Assembly: GCF_000090795.2 (NCBI RefSeq)
Contig: NW_003546259.1
Location: 482,508 to 546,507 of the forward strand
DNA from: Amphimedon queenslandica
Taxonomy: Eukaryota; Porifera; Demospongiae; Haplosclerida; Niphatidae
Reading direction: 5' to 3'
DNA length: 64,000 nucleotides
The notes beneath the pieces were generated by a model. That model ran no database searches. It was given only the letters and a program-made list of their open reading frames with translations, and was not told the DNA's origin. Below, in pieces: positions 11,761 to 23,754 of this stretch (the stretch's first letter is position 1; the number at the start of each line of letters is the position of its first letter). Made by a program: the position numbers and the translations under genes.

Positions 11761-12983
11761 CAATATTATGAATACATGAAACATCATGCGTGTCATTTCT
11801 AACAGTAGAAATAATTATTCGTAGATGCACAATTAGATCTTATGCTATGAAGTGTTATTGCATCAATAATCCAATATAAATAGTAACACTTCTACTATTG
11901 TTACAAGGGTACACAATTGTGACACTGACTCAATTATTAACATTCTCTTGTAAAATTTTTATTATAATATTTAACATTTTAAAAATTCCTTAAATTTTTT
12001 ATGATCACCCCAAGCACCACTACCTAATCCATCAAGATATCCCTCCCATAGAAGCTCTTGTCACTCTTCAATGTCACTTATTGAAGATATGAGTGCATCA
12101 ATATAATCTGAGGATTCTGTATCAGCATTTAAGCATTAGTGACAGGCACTGCTGAACAAACACTGTCTTTTTAAAGGTCACTATTTTCCCTTCAATGGCT
12201 AACCAAAATTGTATCACTATTTGTGACCCGATATGAGAAAACCGGACTATAAATTAAGCTCCAAATTTGTAAATTGAGATTTATGCACTGGACAAAATTT
12301 TGTCTTTGCTTTATCTTTGTACTGTTGCATACATGCATTAAATATATTGTATCAAGTGTGACATGATCTTATATGTAACACACATTATTCCATGTTTGCT
12401 ACGGCTAAGCACTGACTTACACATGGTAAAATGTATGAAATTCATGTTTGTATCATATTTAGTATGTTATTTTAGCTAAAGTTTTATCAAAACAGAGGTG
12501 TCATATTAGCATTATAATCTTAATACAAACACAGCCGCTATAATTATTCTACAATTAAAAGCAACAATGACAGATAATTACAAAAATTATTATTATTTAG
12601 GATAGCAACAGAAATAATAATGATAATAATATAGTAATATTAATATGACTGAATACAATTATTATCAACAGTAATGATAACAATAATTACAATATAGGTT
12701 CGGTTAGAAAAGAAACGGAAAGGGAGAGATAAGGATTAGAAATAAGAACAAATTTTTTAAATATTAATAATAATAATCAAAATAATAATAGTAAATAATA
12801 ATAACAATAATATAATGCATAACAGAAACAATGAAATAAGTAATCATAATATTAAGAGAGTGATGGAAACAGGAGCATAAGAAAAGAGAAAGGGGATTAC
12901 AGAAAGTTACTAAAAACTACAACATTAAAAGATAATGAAGATTACTCAAAATAAAAATTTCTGTGCCAGTGGGCATACTACAA
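11761..12983. other. No gene; AT-rich tract with trinucleotide-like repeats and one MITE end
   Basis: From about 12540 to 12840 the sequence is rich in AAT/ATT/ATA runs (simple repeat). At 12222-12290 lies one end of the TIR family described at 35483-35915, beginning GTGACCCGATATGAGAAAAC. The other end of that copy is not evident, so it is a fragment. Confidence 0.6.
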
Positions 12984-12999
12984 CTACAGTCTCATAATG

Positions 13000-14710
13000 T
13001 TATAATCAAGAATAGAGCAAACGATACTATGAATTCTATTCACAGGAATAAGTGAACCTGGTCCAAAAGGTTCCACATCATTATGCCACTGCTCATACGG
13101 TAGTGCAAGACTATGATGCTCTTGATGTACTTGACACCAATCAACTTTAGCCATTATTATCTTCACATATCCTTTACTTTCTGTTTAAACAGATTGTTGG
13201 ATAAAATATTGTATAAATCCTTGCCGAGTGTCATTTCATTCAGTGTCAATAAATCCATGATCTTTCACTCAACCTGCCAAAAAACACTACTCCTTTCTAA
13301 ACATGAAGTAACTGATCCAATTCTGTTTCCCAAAAAGTCAAGGTTAGCAAACCTTTCAAACATAAGATACGCTAGAAGGTATGAGAGGAACAATTGCCTT
13401 ATAACAGGTTTTTAAGCATCCATGCATTGCTTCATCAAAACTATGGAACTCAGAAGGTGGGCAAAAATAAATACGAGGAATAAAAAGAAGAAATTGAGGA
13501 CTGGGTGCAATAGAACAAGTCGTTCCATTTAGGATTGACAAGTTCACTAGAATCAAAGCAATTGAACATTATTTTTTCATCAGCTGTACCACGCTAATTT
13601 GTTTCAATATTTCTGTATGTTCAGCATAGTTAGGAGCCTTGGCCAACATAGCTGTATCATCCAAAAATTTTCTCATCAACGATACTTCAATCGATTTTTG
13701 ATTAGTATGATAGGTCCCTAGCATTCCATTGAAATGCTCAAATCGAAACAACCAAAAGCAATAGACAGGACCATAATCAATAATACATGTCGAAGTATGA
13801 TGATGTAGGTGAAAATTAGGAGTTACAACATGTTTGCCATTAATCTTCAGAAAAATTTCTGCAATGTCCATGAAAAATTTATGCCCTTTTTTAATGACAT
13901 AAGTAAATTGCAGGGGTACCAATATAAAAGCAGCCTAAAACAAAGCATCGCCAGCACTTTAACTCTTCTTCAAGTAACAATGAATGCAATGAAAATGATA
14001 AGTGTGAAACCTAATGTTTCCACTGATCTGCTGTAAAATTCGATAAACCAGATAAAATTTTATGAGGAATTCAACCTATAAATGATGAAAAATGAAATTG
14101 ATCTATCTTTTATTGACTTCTTTTGATATCATCGCTATTAAGTCCGGGGATGATTCCTGCAATTATAAGGTTCTCTCTTTTAAAACAAATATTTCGTGGT
14201 AAATTCATTATTACAGAGTAAAATATGGCTACACTGTATTGAGTTAGTTTAAACTGTTGGAACCAGTCACAGTTCATCATTAGAGCAATATTGTTATCTT
14301 CACTTATATATCCATTTGCAACAAATTCATTCCATACTTTACCATCATAAATATCAAGTAAATATCCTTCAGGTATAATGTGTTCTCCATTTATTGCATT
14401 TTTCAATCATGCCCAGTCGAATGAAAATATCAGTCAGTTGATCTTTTGAACAATACACCTTTAATGGATACAGTTTTTCTACCACACCATTGAGAACTAC
14501 TTTCTTGAGAAGTGCATGATTGCAAGGTTTCCTCCTAGTCTTGTTTGGATAGTGTGGGTATGCAACTTCCTCCTAGTCTTGTTTGGACAGTGTGGGTATG
14601 CAACATAAGGACAGAGTTTGGGTACAACATGGTTACCCCTATACTCATAACAGTCATCAAACTTATACAAACTGCTACTTGGTGATATTGGGATGTTTAT
14701 CAATTTTACT
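13000..14710 (-). pseudogene. CACTA (EnSpm-type, Tnp2-like) transposase relic
   Basis: Two clear blocks run on the minus strand. Block 14110-14406 contains IALMMNCDWFQQFK, SVAIFYSVIMNLPR and ICFKRENLIIAGIIPG. Block 13569-13922 contains HVVTPNFHLHHH and IDYGPVYCFWLFRFEHFNG, then LMRKFL. These match the order of motifs in animal CACTA-type transposases (Tnp2-related, DDE superfamily). A piece between them (13356-13556) lies in another frame, and the N-terminal piece (14497-14703) is broken by a 38-bp tandem duplication. No CACTA-type terminal repeats were found on either side, so the boundaries are approximate. Confidence 0.75.
14529..14604. repeat. 38-bp tandem duplication inside the CACTA relic
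   Basis: Two copies of TTCCTCCTAGTCTTGTTTGG...GGGTATGCAAC differ at one base (GATAGTG/GACAGTG). Thirty-eight is not a multiple of three, so the duplication shifts the transposase frame. Confidence 0.9.
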
Positions 14711-14789
14711 GTTGAGCTTTAAAAAAAAGCATGCAAGCCTCAGCGATAAATGTAAACAACTGTATTTTCAGCAATACAAAACAAGATAA

Positions 14790-15560
14790 TGCACAAAAAC
14801 AATACATCACTGTCCTCTAGAAATCTTATCATTCAAGAAATTCAGCTTGAATAGTTAGATTGAATAAATAGAGAGCTGCAAACAGAAAAGTATTGAGTAT
14901 TCACAAGAATTTAATTGCTGCCTTTGTTGCTATGCTGTTGGTAAGCAAATTTTGACCACACGCATTATTACTTTTCATTAAAAAAATGGTGCATTAGAGT
15001 GGTTGTACTTCAGCAAATTCTATTAGGACAAGAACTTATTCCTGTGGAAAAGGAACTTTCTAAACTTAATGTAAAGGTGTTTATCTTATTGTAATATGAA
15101 TTTTATATGAAAACATAAATAAGAAAAAGGCAAGCGTCACTAATAAAAGTAATCACTGTAATTTAAAATGTTTGCAGCAAGCAATAGAGTATCCTACTTC
15201 CACTACAAATCCAGAGAGTTGCCGCTAAAGGCCAACAGAAGTTTAGGAAAGCAGCAGAGAAATTATGACCACCAACGCTACAAAGACTTTATCCTTTTGC
15301 TCGTTACTGGAAGTTGCTAAGTAAATTTAGCCACTCTTACTGCTGTTAGTCATTAGTTTTAACGGAGTTTTCTGGACAGAATAACTGCATGCTCATCTTG
15401 AGAAGGAAGCCAGGCCACTAAACATAAACGACCAAGTTAGAGATGTAGTAGTCAGAGAAAGAAAAGTTAGTTTATACATGTTAAGAACTAAAATGTTCAC
15501 CAAAGCTACAATTCACTGTGTCACACATTCAGTCATGTGTCATGATAATCTTTTTTTTGC
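14790..15560. other. No gene recognised
   Basis: I find no supportable coding region, hairpin or repeat here. Confidence 0.4.
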
Positions 15561-15671
15561 TACTGGCGTAGCTAGAACGTAACAATATATTACAGTATTT
15601 TGAAGTACAAGTAGGTGTAGTAACTAGCACTATTTCTCATGATAGATCAAAAAACAATGTCAGGGTGACCT

Positions 15672-16560
15672 CTATGACAGAGGTACAGGTTGCACTTGGT
15701 GCACATCCACGTTTTGTTTTTCCTGATACTGTGTAGCTTGCATAAATGGCAAAAATATTGACAGCCATCTCCTTTCACAGAAAGTAATTAGACTAGAATT
15801 GTTCCTGGGTATAGTGAGATGTCTTCCCTTTGTCTTCCTAAAACTATACCCTTGTAGCTGTTCCTTAGCTAAGGATTTTTGAGAGTCCTTTGTGGACAAT
15901 GTTATATAAGAAAGAGACTCAGCGGTGGAAGACACAAAGAAGATATTTGATATGGTGATGTCAAATAACATCCAGTACAGATATTTATAGTATTTGCTAC
16001 ACTTAACACGGATGTGATAATACTGTCAAAGCTGGTCTTTGTCATCTACTCTGCCCATGTACTTGATGTTCTGTCTGATGGCTTCTCGACAGAAGTAGGT
16101 ATGATTTTTGCTAGTCTTCAGTTTACCTGTCACAGAGTGTAAGGTAATGGCTTGAGAGTTGGTAGCAGTAACTGTAACCGGTTTAGCGTCTTGCCAGACA
16201 GCTTGTGAGATTAGGCAGTATTTCACTTCGTAGTGTTAAACTGTCTCCACTCTGAGGGAAACCCCACTTCTAGTGAGGCATAAGCTCTGATTGAATGCTT
16301 ACGATTGCTCCTCATTGTTCCACAGGCATAAATTCTAACACAAAAATTGGTCGCAGTACACTTGGTGGTTATGGTATTGGATGTTCACTGTTAGATCTTT
16401 CACAACACAAGATCCCAAACCATTCTCAGTGCAAAATATTTCCTTTCCAATTTAGACTTGGAACTGAGACTCGTAAACATTTGTGCTGTCCACTCTCACT
16501 CACACCTTAAAACCTCTCTAGATAGACTTCTGTGGCATATACTGCTAAAGTGAGAAGCGA
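15672..16560 (-). pseudogene. piggyBac transposase C-terminal relic
   Basis: Minus-strand pieces read, in order, as piggyBac motifs. Near 16310-16440 is GLGSCVVKDL followed by NHQVYC (the region before the second catalytic Asp). At 16026-16226 is WQDAKPVTVTATNS followed by KYMGRVDDKDQL, the family's NKYMGGVDxxDQ box. At 15672-16020 is a block equivalent to the YYxxRxKCxKxYKYxFWxLFD segment followed by the Cys-poor tail. Frameshifts separate the pieces, and the N-terminal half of a normal 550-600 residue transposase is missing. TTAA target duplications were not found. The relic lies directly downstream of a hAT relic of the same orientation. Confidence 0.75.
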
Positions 16561-16839
16561 CCTTTATAACCTCATCTATATTGACAGAGAGGGTGGTACA
16601 CTGCTTTGAATCTCTCTTCAATCATGGATAAGAATTAGCAGACTTTATATACAAGGTCAGCTGATGGTGTTGTGATGGTAGTATGTTTATGAAGTGCAGG
16701 TAACAGTGAATCTCAAAAAAAAGCAATCCCATAAATTATCTTTTCTTAACTCTTGTAGGGTTTTCATAGTTCAAAGAACTGGACTAGTGGGAGACAAAAA
16801 ATCGAGATTCTAAGCATGAAGCTGATCAGACAATAACTT

Positions 16840-18010
16840 TGTAATAGAGAAAATACAATCAAATATTATCAAAGTGCCTACAAACTCGAAGGAGTGGACT
16901 TGATGGAGAAGGCCTATGGCTTCCACAGCTTTAGCGTCGAAGTTATTATGAACAAGACACTCCAATGTTTCAATGAGAGAGTCAAAGTACTTAAAATTGT
17001 ATTATGAGCTAAACATCGGCTGGCTCATCTAGTGTCAGACAGACTCTGTAATTCTTCACCTGTTTGTTTGGATGAAGCTGCTTCTCCATTTCTGTGACAA
17101 GTGCATGTCTCTTACTGGTCAAAAGAATTACATATAGTGCCTGTATGAGTGAAAAAACTCTGCCGCATGTTGGTTATTCTTGGCACAGTCTACCAAAACG
17201 AGATTTAATACATGGGCATCACAATGAATATATGAGTCTCAGAGGTGACTTCCCTAATCCTTTTCTGAACTCCGCTGGAGCTGCCACTTATAACAGAGGC
17301 TCCATCATACCCCAGTGAGACAATCATCTGTAGATCTAGGTTGTATAAAGTCAGTGTGTCGAGAATATACTGTGCAAGACTTTCTGCAGTAAGAGCTTTG
17401 GCAGGAAATAATGTAAAAAAAGGCTTCATTACTGCTATTTTGTCAACATTAATGTATCAAACAGCAATGAAGCATTCCAGCTCCTGGCTGAGGTCTTTTG
17501 TTTCATCGACCAGTATCGACTAGTATCCTATCTTTTGGACAGCTGAACATAATATACTGCTCCTCACAAGAGTGGCCATTATTGATAAAATGTTGTTTTC
17601 AATACTAGACAGCATTCCATGAGCCATGAGAAAGCCATGCATTGACAACAGAATTGTGACCAGCAACCAGACCAAGAATTTGAAATTACCTCTGTTGAGT
17701 GGAGTGTCACATTCATCATGGCGACGTCTCTTGTTTGCGCAGAGTAGAACTTCTATGATAGATGCTATATAGTGTCTGTTTTTAATCTGCTCTGCTCTAT
17801 TGCTTTCCAGTTGCTCTGCTAGAGATTGATGTTTTTCTGCAGCAAAATATTGTTGTCAAGCAAGCACTGATAACTAGTGGGTCGTGCAATTAGCTTGTTT
17901 AACACCTGTGGTTCTTGTGGCATGCTCTTTGTCCAGAAACCCAATTTCTGTGAAGCTTTTCTCAGGTCTACTATGGCCAATAAATGGTAAGAGAGCATGG
18001 AAAGCAAAAT
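16840..18010 (-). pseudogene. hAT transposase (ZMYM1/DUF4371-like) relic
   Basis: On the minus strand, 17205-17429 encodes ALTAESLAQYILDTLTLYNL, then QMIVSLGYDGASVISGSSSG and VQKRIREV, the signature of DUF4371-type hAT transposases around the second catalytic Asp. Upstream pieces at 17440-17560 (VDETKDLSQELECF, first catalytic region), 17600-17720 and 17819-18007 (KLGFWTKSMPQEPQVLNKL) are in order but in different frames. The C-terminal dimerisation domain is absent. It is dead, and less complete than the element at 4258-6950. Confidence 0.75.
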
Positions 18011-18552
18011 GCAGCGTCTTTCTGAACAGACTATTTTAGTCAGGACTATTGCTTGTACCAGTCCAAATTGAATGACCTGGCTTTACCTGAAAGTAGGAGA
18101 CTGGAAAGTGAATAAAAGGTAGACAGTGTACTAATGATGTTGTGGATGCAACATCATAAATGACGGAAGTACTACTAGCAAGGATGTTGTTGAAAAATTT
18201 GCATTACCTAAATTACTTTGCAGTGATGAGGCAACAGTGTCGGAGTGGGACTTAGCAACTGGCATATGGACGTACTCCAATAGTTCAGACAAAATGTGGT
18301 TAATCATTTACTGTCATTATTCAAATCATTTTAATTTTCTCTTCATTAATAGTGTTAGCTGCCTCACTTTCACATCTCCTTTTCTTGTTACTACTTTCAT
18401 TAGCTGAATTGGAAGACATAGAAGATTTACTCATATTCTTAAACAGTGACAGCTGCTGCTCATCTTGTATATACAACATACATGTGGTTACTTATGAGCC
18501 ACCCCTACAAGTAGTTGCTTCAATGCAAGCCACCTGCACAAGATTGTTATTA

Positions 18553-18632
18553 AACAATGAATATTATTATTTTTACAATGAATATAATTGTTTTAACAAT
18601 GAATATAATCATTAATAATGAATATAATTTTA
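18553..18632. repeat. Short AT-rich minisatellite
   Basis: Four imperfect units of about 17-25 bp are based on AACAATGAATATAAT and abut the right edge of the hAT-like region. Confidence 0.7.
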
Positions 18633-18829
18633 AGTGTCATTTTAAGGTAGGGATTAGGCCCCACATCAACTACGCCATTGATGAAATGCATGCATCATGA
18701 TAAAGGGTGAAGTACAATAGTTAAAGTGATTAAAGGTGATTAAATGGCACACCAATGCATGTCATTAAGTTGCAGGACTAAGCTTTGATTTCAAACATTC
18801 AGGGATGTTAAAATTTTGACAAGTAAATG

Positions 18830-20980
18830 ATGAATCAGCAGCAACATGACATTTCATGTGTAAGTGATAATGAGAGTTGCTTTCTTTTTCTAAAAACTGT
18901 TCCAGTAGCTAGATTTAAAATTAACCTTTCTTCTCTCGAAGCAGCAAAACCAAGAGTGTCATTATCATTCCTGTAATCTTTACTGCAAGACTGATACACT
19001 TTTATTTGCTGTGTTATAAATTTCATGACAAATTGAGAAGAAGGATTATATGGTGTGCGAGATTCCTTGATGAAGTGGAAGGTGATGGAATATGAGATGC
19101 TGAAACTATTGAAGGAAGATTGTCTGATGAATCGGATGATGGCATTGCCTGAAATGGTGCTAGCATTGAAGACATAATATTAATTGAATTAAACCAGTGG
19201 CAAAAATAGGACATGAAATGGTAATGGGGAGAGAAACTGCTGGTAAAGTGGACCCAAGTGTTGAAACATAATTCATTGAAGGATAGGAAGAACTATTCTT
19301 AACTTGCATTTGCTAGCTCAGCTTGCAAAGTAACAGGTGTTCCACTTGATTTTACAGTTGCAGATGACTGTACAAATTGATTCATAAAGTCAGAAGAAGA
19401 TTGCTCTATTACATAATGTATAGATTTAGTTTTGACTAGATTACATGCTTTATGCTTTTTTAAGCATTTTCTCTCTTCCTACCAGCACCTGCTGGCATAT
19501 TTCTCTGAGCTATTGATGACAGACAAGTTCCGAATCGTCTACTTCTAAAATATTGAATAAATTGAGCTAAGTCCCCATTTAACTGGGCAGCAGCTGAGAA
19601 CAGATAGAATAACTTTAAACATATGAAAATTATTGTCATACTTGTTGCCAAAATTGCTTGCTGTCACCAAATGTGGTTGCCCAAATGTAGAACTTTTAAC
19701 AAAGCGAGCCTTATCAACCATCCATGGTACTTTTAAGACAGCATTAGACTTCAAAAACTCAGTAGCCTTTTTCCATATCCCACAGAGAATTGATGATGGT
19801 ACTGATGAAATTCCACAGTGATCTATGGATATTTTAAGAAGGCATGAAGCATCACTAGGTGGAATGTTATTTCTTGTAAAAACAAGCTGTCAATTGAAAT
19901 CTTTATCCAAATGTCTCCTTAATTGTTGACTCATAGAAAACCAACAAACTTCCGTTACTTCTAAGTCACAATATTCATTGCATAACTTCCACTTAACGAC
20001 ACCTTTCTCCATCTCTCTTTGATGCCAGTCAACAACATCTGGATATGCTGTATTAGTACTGGCAATTTGTTCTTTTTTAATCTACCTCTAACTTAAGTAC
20101 ATCACTTATTAATTCACTATTATTTGTTATATAATACCTTGTGATACCTGCTTGTTTTCTGACACTAAGTGTAGCACAATTGACTAGATCAGCAGTCTTA
20201 TATTTTTGAAACCAGTCATAAAACTTTGGACAATCCGATGTGTTACAGCTTCCCTCTGGGTTATTCCAGCTCTCTCTTACCCTGGTTAATGATTTCCAGA
20301 ATAGTTCTGGAGACTCAAAATCAATCAATCCTGATTCAAATTGATTGCAAATTTGTTTCCCAAATATATCAGATGTAATCTCTCCCATCACAGCTTGGAG
20401 TTGCAATAAATTTAATTTGTCTTCAATACTTTGACGCAAATGGTTGCCACGTCTAAGATGAACAGCATTTCTAAAAACAGTCTTAAAAGCTCTAATTAAT
20501 TCTTGTTCACCATCTGTACCAAATGACTTAATACTTACAAGATTAGGGTTAAGTCATACCAAAGTAGAAGCAAAATAATGAAAAGGTCGAAATTATTTTG
20601 TCTCGTCAATTAAAACTGGTCCAAGAGTAACAGAGTGATGTGCAGCACCTGCTTCATCCAAAAGATTTTAATAAGATTTTGGAGTTACGTGAAATGGTCC
20701 ATGATTGAATGTTAGGTCCACACTGATAATAGAGAAACCATCCTTAAAGCAAAATTGTTCCAAATCTAATAGCTGTTGATTATTGTACAAAACACATTGA
20801 TTCTGGGGTAGCCTCAACAGATCGCATGAATTTTTTGCTATTATTAGTAGCTTCATTATCCTTACAAATTATTTGCGTAACTTCTGCTAATACATCATTC
20901 AGTACTGAGTTCAGGCTTTCATTATTATTGCTTTCCACACTATGTTTCTTTGAGTACTGAAATTTATGTATCCGTTGCCG
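18830..20980 (-). pseudogene. Mutator-like (MULE) transposase relic with SWIM-type tail
   Basis: Pieces run right to left on the minus strand. At 20668-20880 is GFSIISVDLTFNHGPFHVTP, a block around the first catalytic Asp. At 20500-20650 are HHSVTLGPVLI and KSFGTDGEQELIRAF, the second Asp region. At 20077-20439 is the long open segment (LQAVMGEITSDIFGKQICNQ). At 19545-19754 and 19460-19651, in two frames, are the SWIM-like region and SAAAQLNGDLAQFIQYF followed by NMPAGAGRKR. At 18835-19026 is the tail block KFITQQIKVYQSCS and AASREERL. The order equals that of a MULE-derived family I know from sponges, cnidarians and echinoderms. At least five frameshifts or stops kill it. Long terminal inverted repeats typical of MULEs were not found. 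Confidence 0.7.
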
Positions 20981-21748
20981 ATCTCACACGAGATCACATA
21001 AAGAAGATGCAGCAAGTACACCTCCCTTTATGTTCTCAACTTGCTGGAGTACTATCACAGGTGGATTACTTTCAAGACCCTTCTTTAGAAGAGTATGAGT
21101 GCTTGCTTTAGTGCGACTAAAAGGACCTTTTTAATTGAGTTGCCATGCCAAGAAATTTCTATTGCATGCTCTGCTCTGTCAAATCTGTACTTCACCAATG
21201 CTAGTGGTTACAGTTCACCAGAATGATCAAAAAATTAAGAGATTCAATACAATAATTATAAATTTCATTAATTGTAAGCATAGTTGCAATAAAAATTCAA
21301 TATATACATTAGTGAGAAATCAAATCAACAAACAAGTCTTACTCACTATGCATAGTGACTATCACTTGGTTAAAAACTGGTGAGTCTCAGTGCTTATAGT
21401 ATGTTCTTGTGACTTTGTAATGACTTGAGAAATTCTCATGCTTACTTCTACAATAAATGACCAAATCCTCCATTCTAGTGAACACTGACATAAACAAGAA
21501 GAGACCCCATATTTTTTCAAACACCATTATCGTCTGCTTTAACATCATTTGGATCATTAAGTGAATGTAAACTCACAAAATAGACACATTCTTGTTAACA
21601 TGACGAGGCTGATCATGACATCTGATTCTCTTTGATATGCTCCGACAAATCAACACTTCTGCGATTTCTGAGAGTGAAAACCCTCCTTTAAATGTACTAT
21701 ATAATAGGAAACTTTTTGTTGCCATTATAATAAGATGATGCTCTTGTC

Positions 21749-21804
21749 AAGCACAGTTGAGATACCTGCCAGAGTGGTCTGCACGCACAAGGCCCAGGTG
21801 ATGC
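21749..21804 (-). repeat. Inverted-repeat arm, pairs with 22981-23039
   Basis: The reverse complement of this segment matches 22981-23039 at roughly four positions in five (GGGCCT, GCATGCAGAC/GCGTGCAGAC, ACTCTG, AGATACCTCAACTG/AGGTATCTCAACTG). The arms are 1.2 kb apart. Both translate to similar peptides (ADHSGRYLNCA and ADYSARYLNCA), so the repeat may be coding-derived. Confidence 0.65.
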
Positions 21805-22980
21805 TTTTTTTTCTGCCTCAACTGTTTTGTCTTTATCACTACTGAATTAACATAAAACAATAACAAAGCAAAAGGCATAAAAATACCTCTGACTGTCAAT
21901 ATCAAATGATAATGCTCTTGTCTCTGTCTCAAACTATCCTTTATTTTTTTTTATGAAATTTTTTTGCTGCTACAAATCAATGCCCAGGCGTTTAACTAAT
22001 AAATTCCGGTACATTTCTCTGTCAATTGTAAGTCTAGCATTTCAAACAAATGAAGAAATCATGCATGATTATCACATCAGTTATGATTGACAAATTAATG
22101 ACACATAAATGAATTATGCCACCAGGTAGACAAATATAACTAAAATATTCATTTCAAAGCAGCCTACGCTTACCTTCATTCTTAATGACATGTGACTTCA
22201 ATGGGCTGGCTGTATGTAAGTCTGTACAACTTAAAAATAAATAATAGTTTACTGAGGAATCTGGAAGGTAACAATGTTTATTAAAATCAATAATTCCCAT
22301 ACAGTCACTCTTACGGAGATATAGCTTTGCCCTCTTTTTAATCATCATCATCTAAAGTCAAATCAATAACATCTTTTTACATAGTTAAGTCGACCAATGG
22401 AGATTCAGGAGAAGGTGCAGGCTCCAGATCGACCTCTGTCCCTTGATCAGCCATAGCTGCCACACTTTATCACATCACATGAATAACAGTGCAATAGATA
22501 TTTCTTTCTCTATTATAAGCATGTACAGATCTTTTTCTCATTTCTCCGTTTCCTATCCCTACATGGTGGATGGAGGAGGGGGCAAAAGTGAATCCAAAGA
22601 CAGCTATGAGCAATGAGCCGCCAGCATCAGCATGAATCAACAAGTTTAACTAAGGTAGAGCAGGGGGCCAAAACTACAGCAGCCCACAAAAGCTATAATG
22701 TGCAGATTTGGGTCTCTAAGTAGCTTTTCTTTCCTTTTTTAATTATTATATACTTTTTTAAATATTAATGATTAATTTACACCTAATTTCATATTAATGC
22801 CATCTCTATCTCCAAACTGCTGTCTCAGTCTTGGAGCTGCCCCACCAAGCTACACTGAGAGACAAGCTAAATTAAGTGTATGAATGGACCTGTAACTTTT
22901 GCCGAGCAGGTCAGTCAGCAAAGGTGGTGTGCTGATACCCCATTTGAAGAGGCACTCCTACTCCTAGGTCCAGGAGACCT

Positions 22981-23039
22981 GCATCTACCCCTGGGCCTCA
23001 TGCATGCAGACTACTCTGCCAGATACCTCAACTGCGCTT
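22981..23039 (+). repeat. Inverted-repeat arm, pairs with 21749-21804
   Basis: Partner of the arm above, in the opposite orientation. No target duplication is visible at the outer edges, so this is either an old foldback element or two oppositely oriented repeat copies. Confidence 0.65.
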
Positions 23040-23754
23040 CAGTAAAGAGGGAAATGTGTTCTCAATAGGTCACTGTGCCATCTTGTCTCTCTATCATAGC
23101 CATCTTGCGTCTATATATCTTCAAACCCACAAAAATCTATAGAGCAAGATATATAGAGCAGAAAGACAGCCTGTGAACTAGCACACGGCAAGAAACTGCA
23201 CATGTCTAAACCAGGCCCCTCCATCCACGTTAACCTCATTTAGACAGTGGTGTAACTATCAACATACGCGGCAGTTAGGAATAATCGGACATTCATCCAG
23301 CAGTTGGTCCAAATAAGTCAGGACACTGGCGTCCTTGTGCAGATTGGTGTTGTCAATAAATTTAAAGTCTCTCCAATACCTCATATTCAATGTTTCACTT
23401 CATGAAACTACATTATTCACTAAGTTAAACTTGGTTCTCCAAGACAGAAGCACCTGGACCTAGTTAAGGTTGTTTTTAATTGTTTTAATGACCATGGTAT
23501 TGTAATTAATCCCAGTATGCATTGATTTGGGGGTACTACGTTCATTTTTCCCAGTCATATAGTTGATACAAATGGTATTAAATAACTGCCAGGGAAAATA
23601 CCAGCCTTTGATACATATTGTTGTCCTTAAGTACTCAAGGTTAGAAACTTGTACAATAGATTTGTCCTTAATTTTGCATCTCCTTTCTGTCTGTGTATTT
23701 AAATATTCAGGTAAAAATACTGCATAGACTGAGGACTCTTTTGCAGCATTCAAA

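Larger units (their letters stand above)
15561..18680. mobile_element. Possible hAT element bounded by TGGCGTAG-type ends, containing a piggyBac relic
   Basis: The left edge reads TACTGGCGTAGCTAG (from 15561). The right edge, read inward, is CAATGGCGTAGTTGATG (from 18680). These ends resemble hAT terminal repeats. The enclosed hAT relic (16840-18010) lacks its C-terminal half, whose expected position is occupied by the piggyBac relic (15672-16560). Flanking octamers (TTTTTTGC and ATGAAATG) do not match, so the two ends may not belong to one insertion. Confidence 0.35.
20981..23754. other. No gene recognised; contains one diverged inverted-repeat pair
   Basis: Apart from the inverted repeat at 21749-21804 / 22981-23039 I see no coding sequence I can support. 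Short ORFs here show no recognisable motif. Confidence 0.4.

Noticed and set aside
12540-12840. Replication origin or matrix-attachment region in the AAT-rich tract
   Set aside because: Only base composition supports it; simple-sequence AT richness is widespread here.
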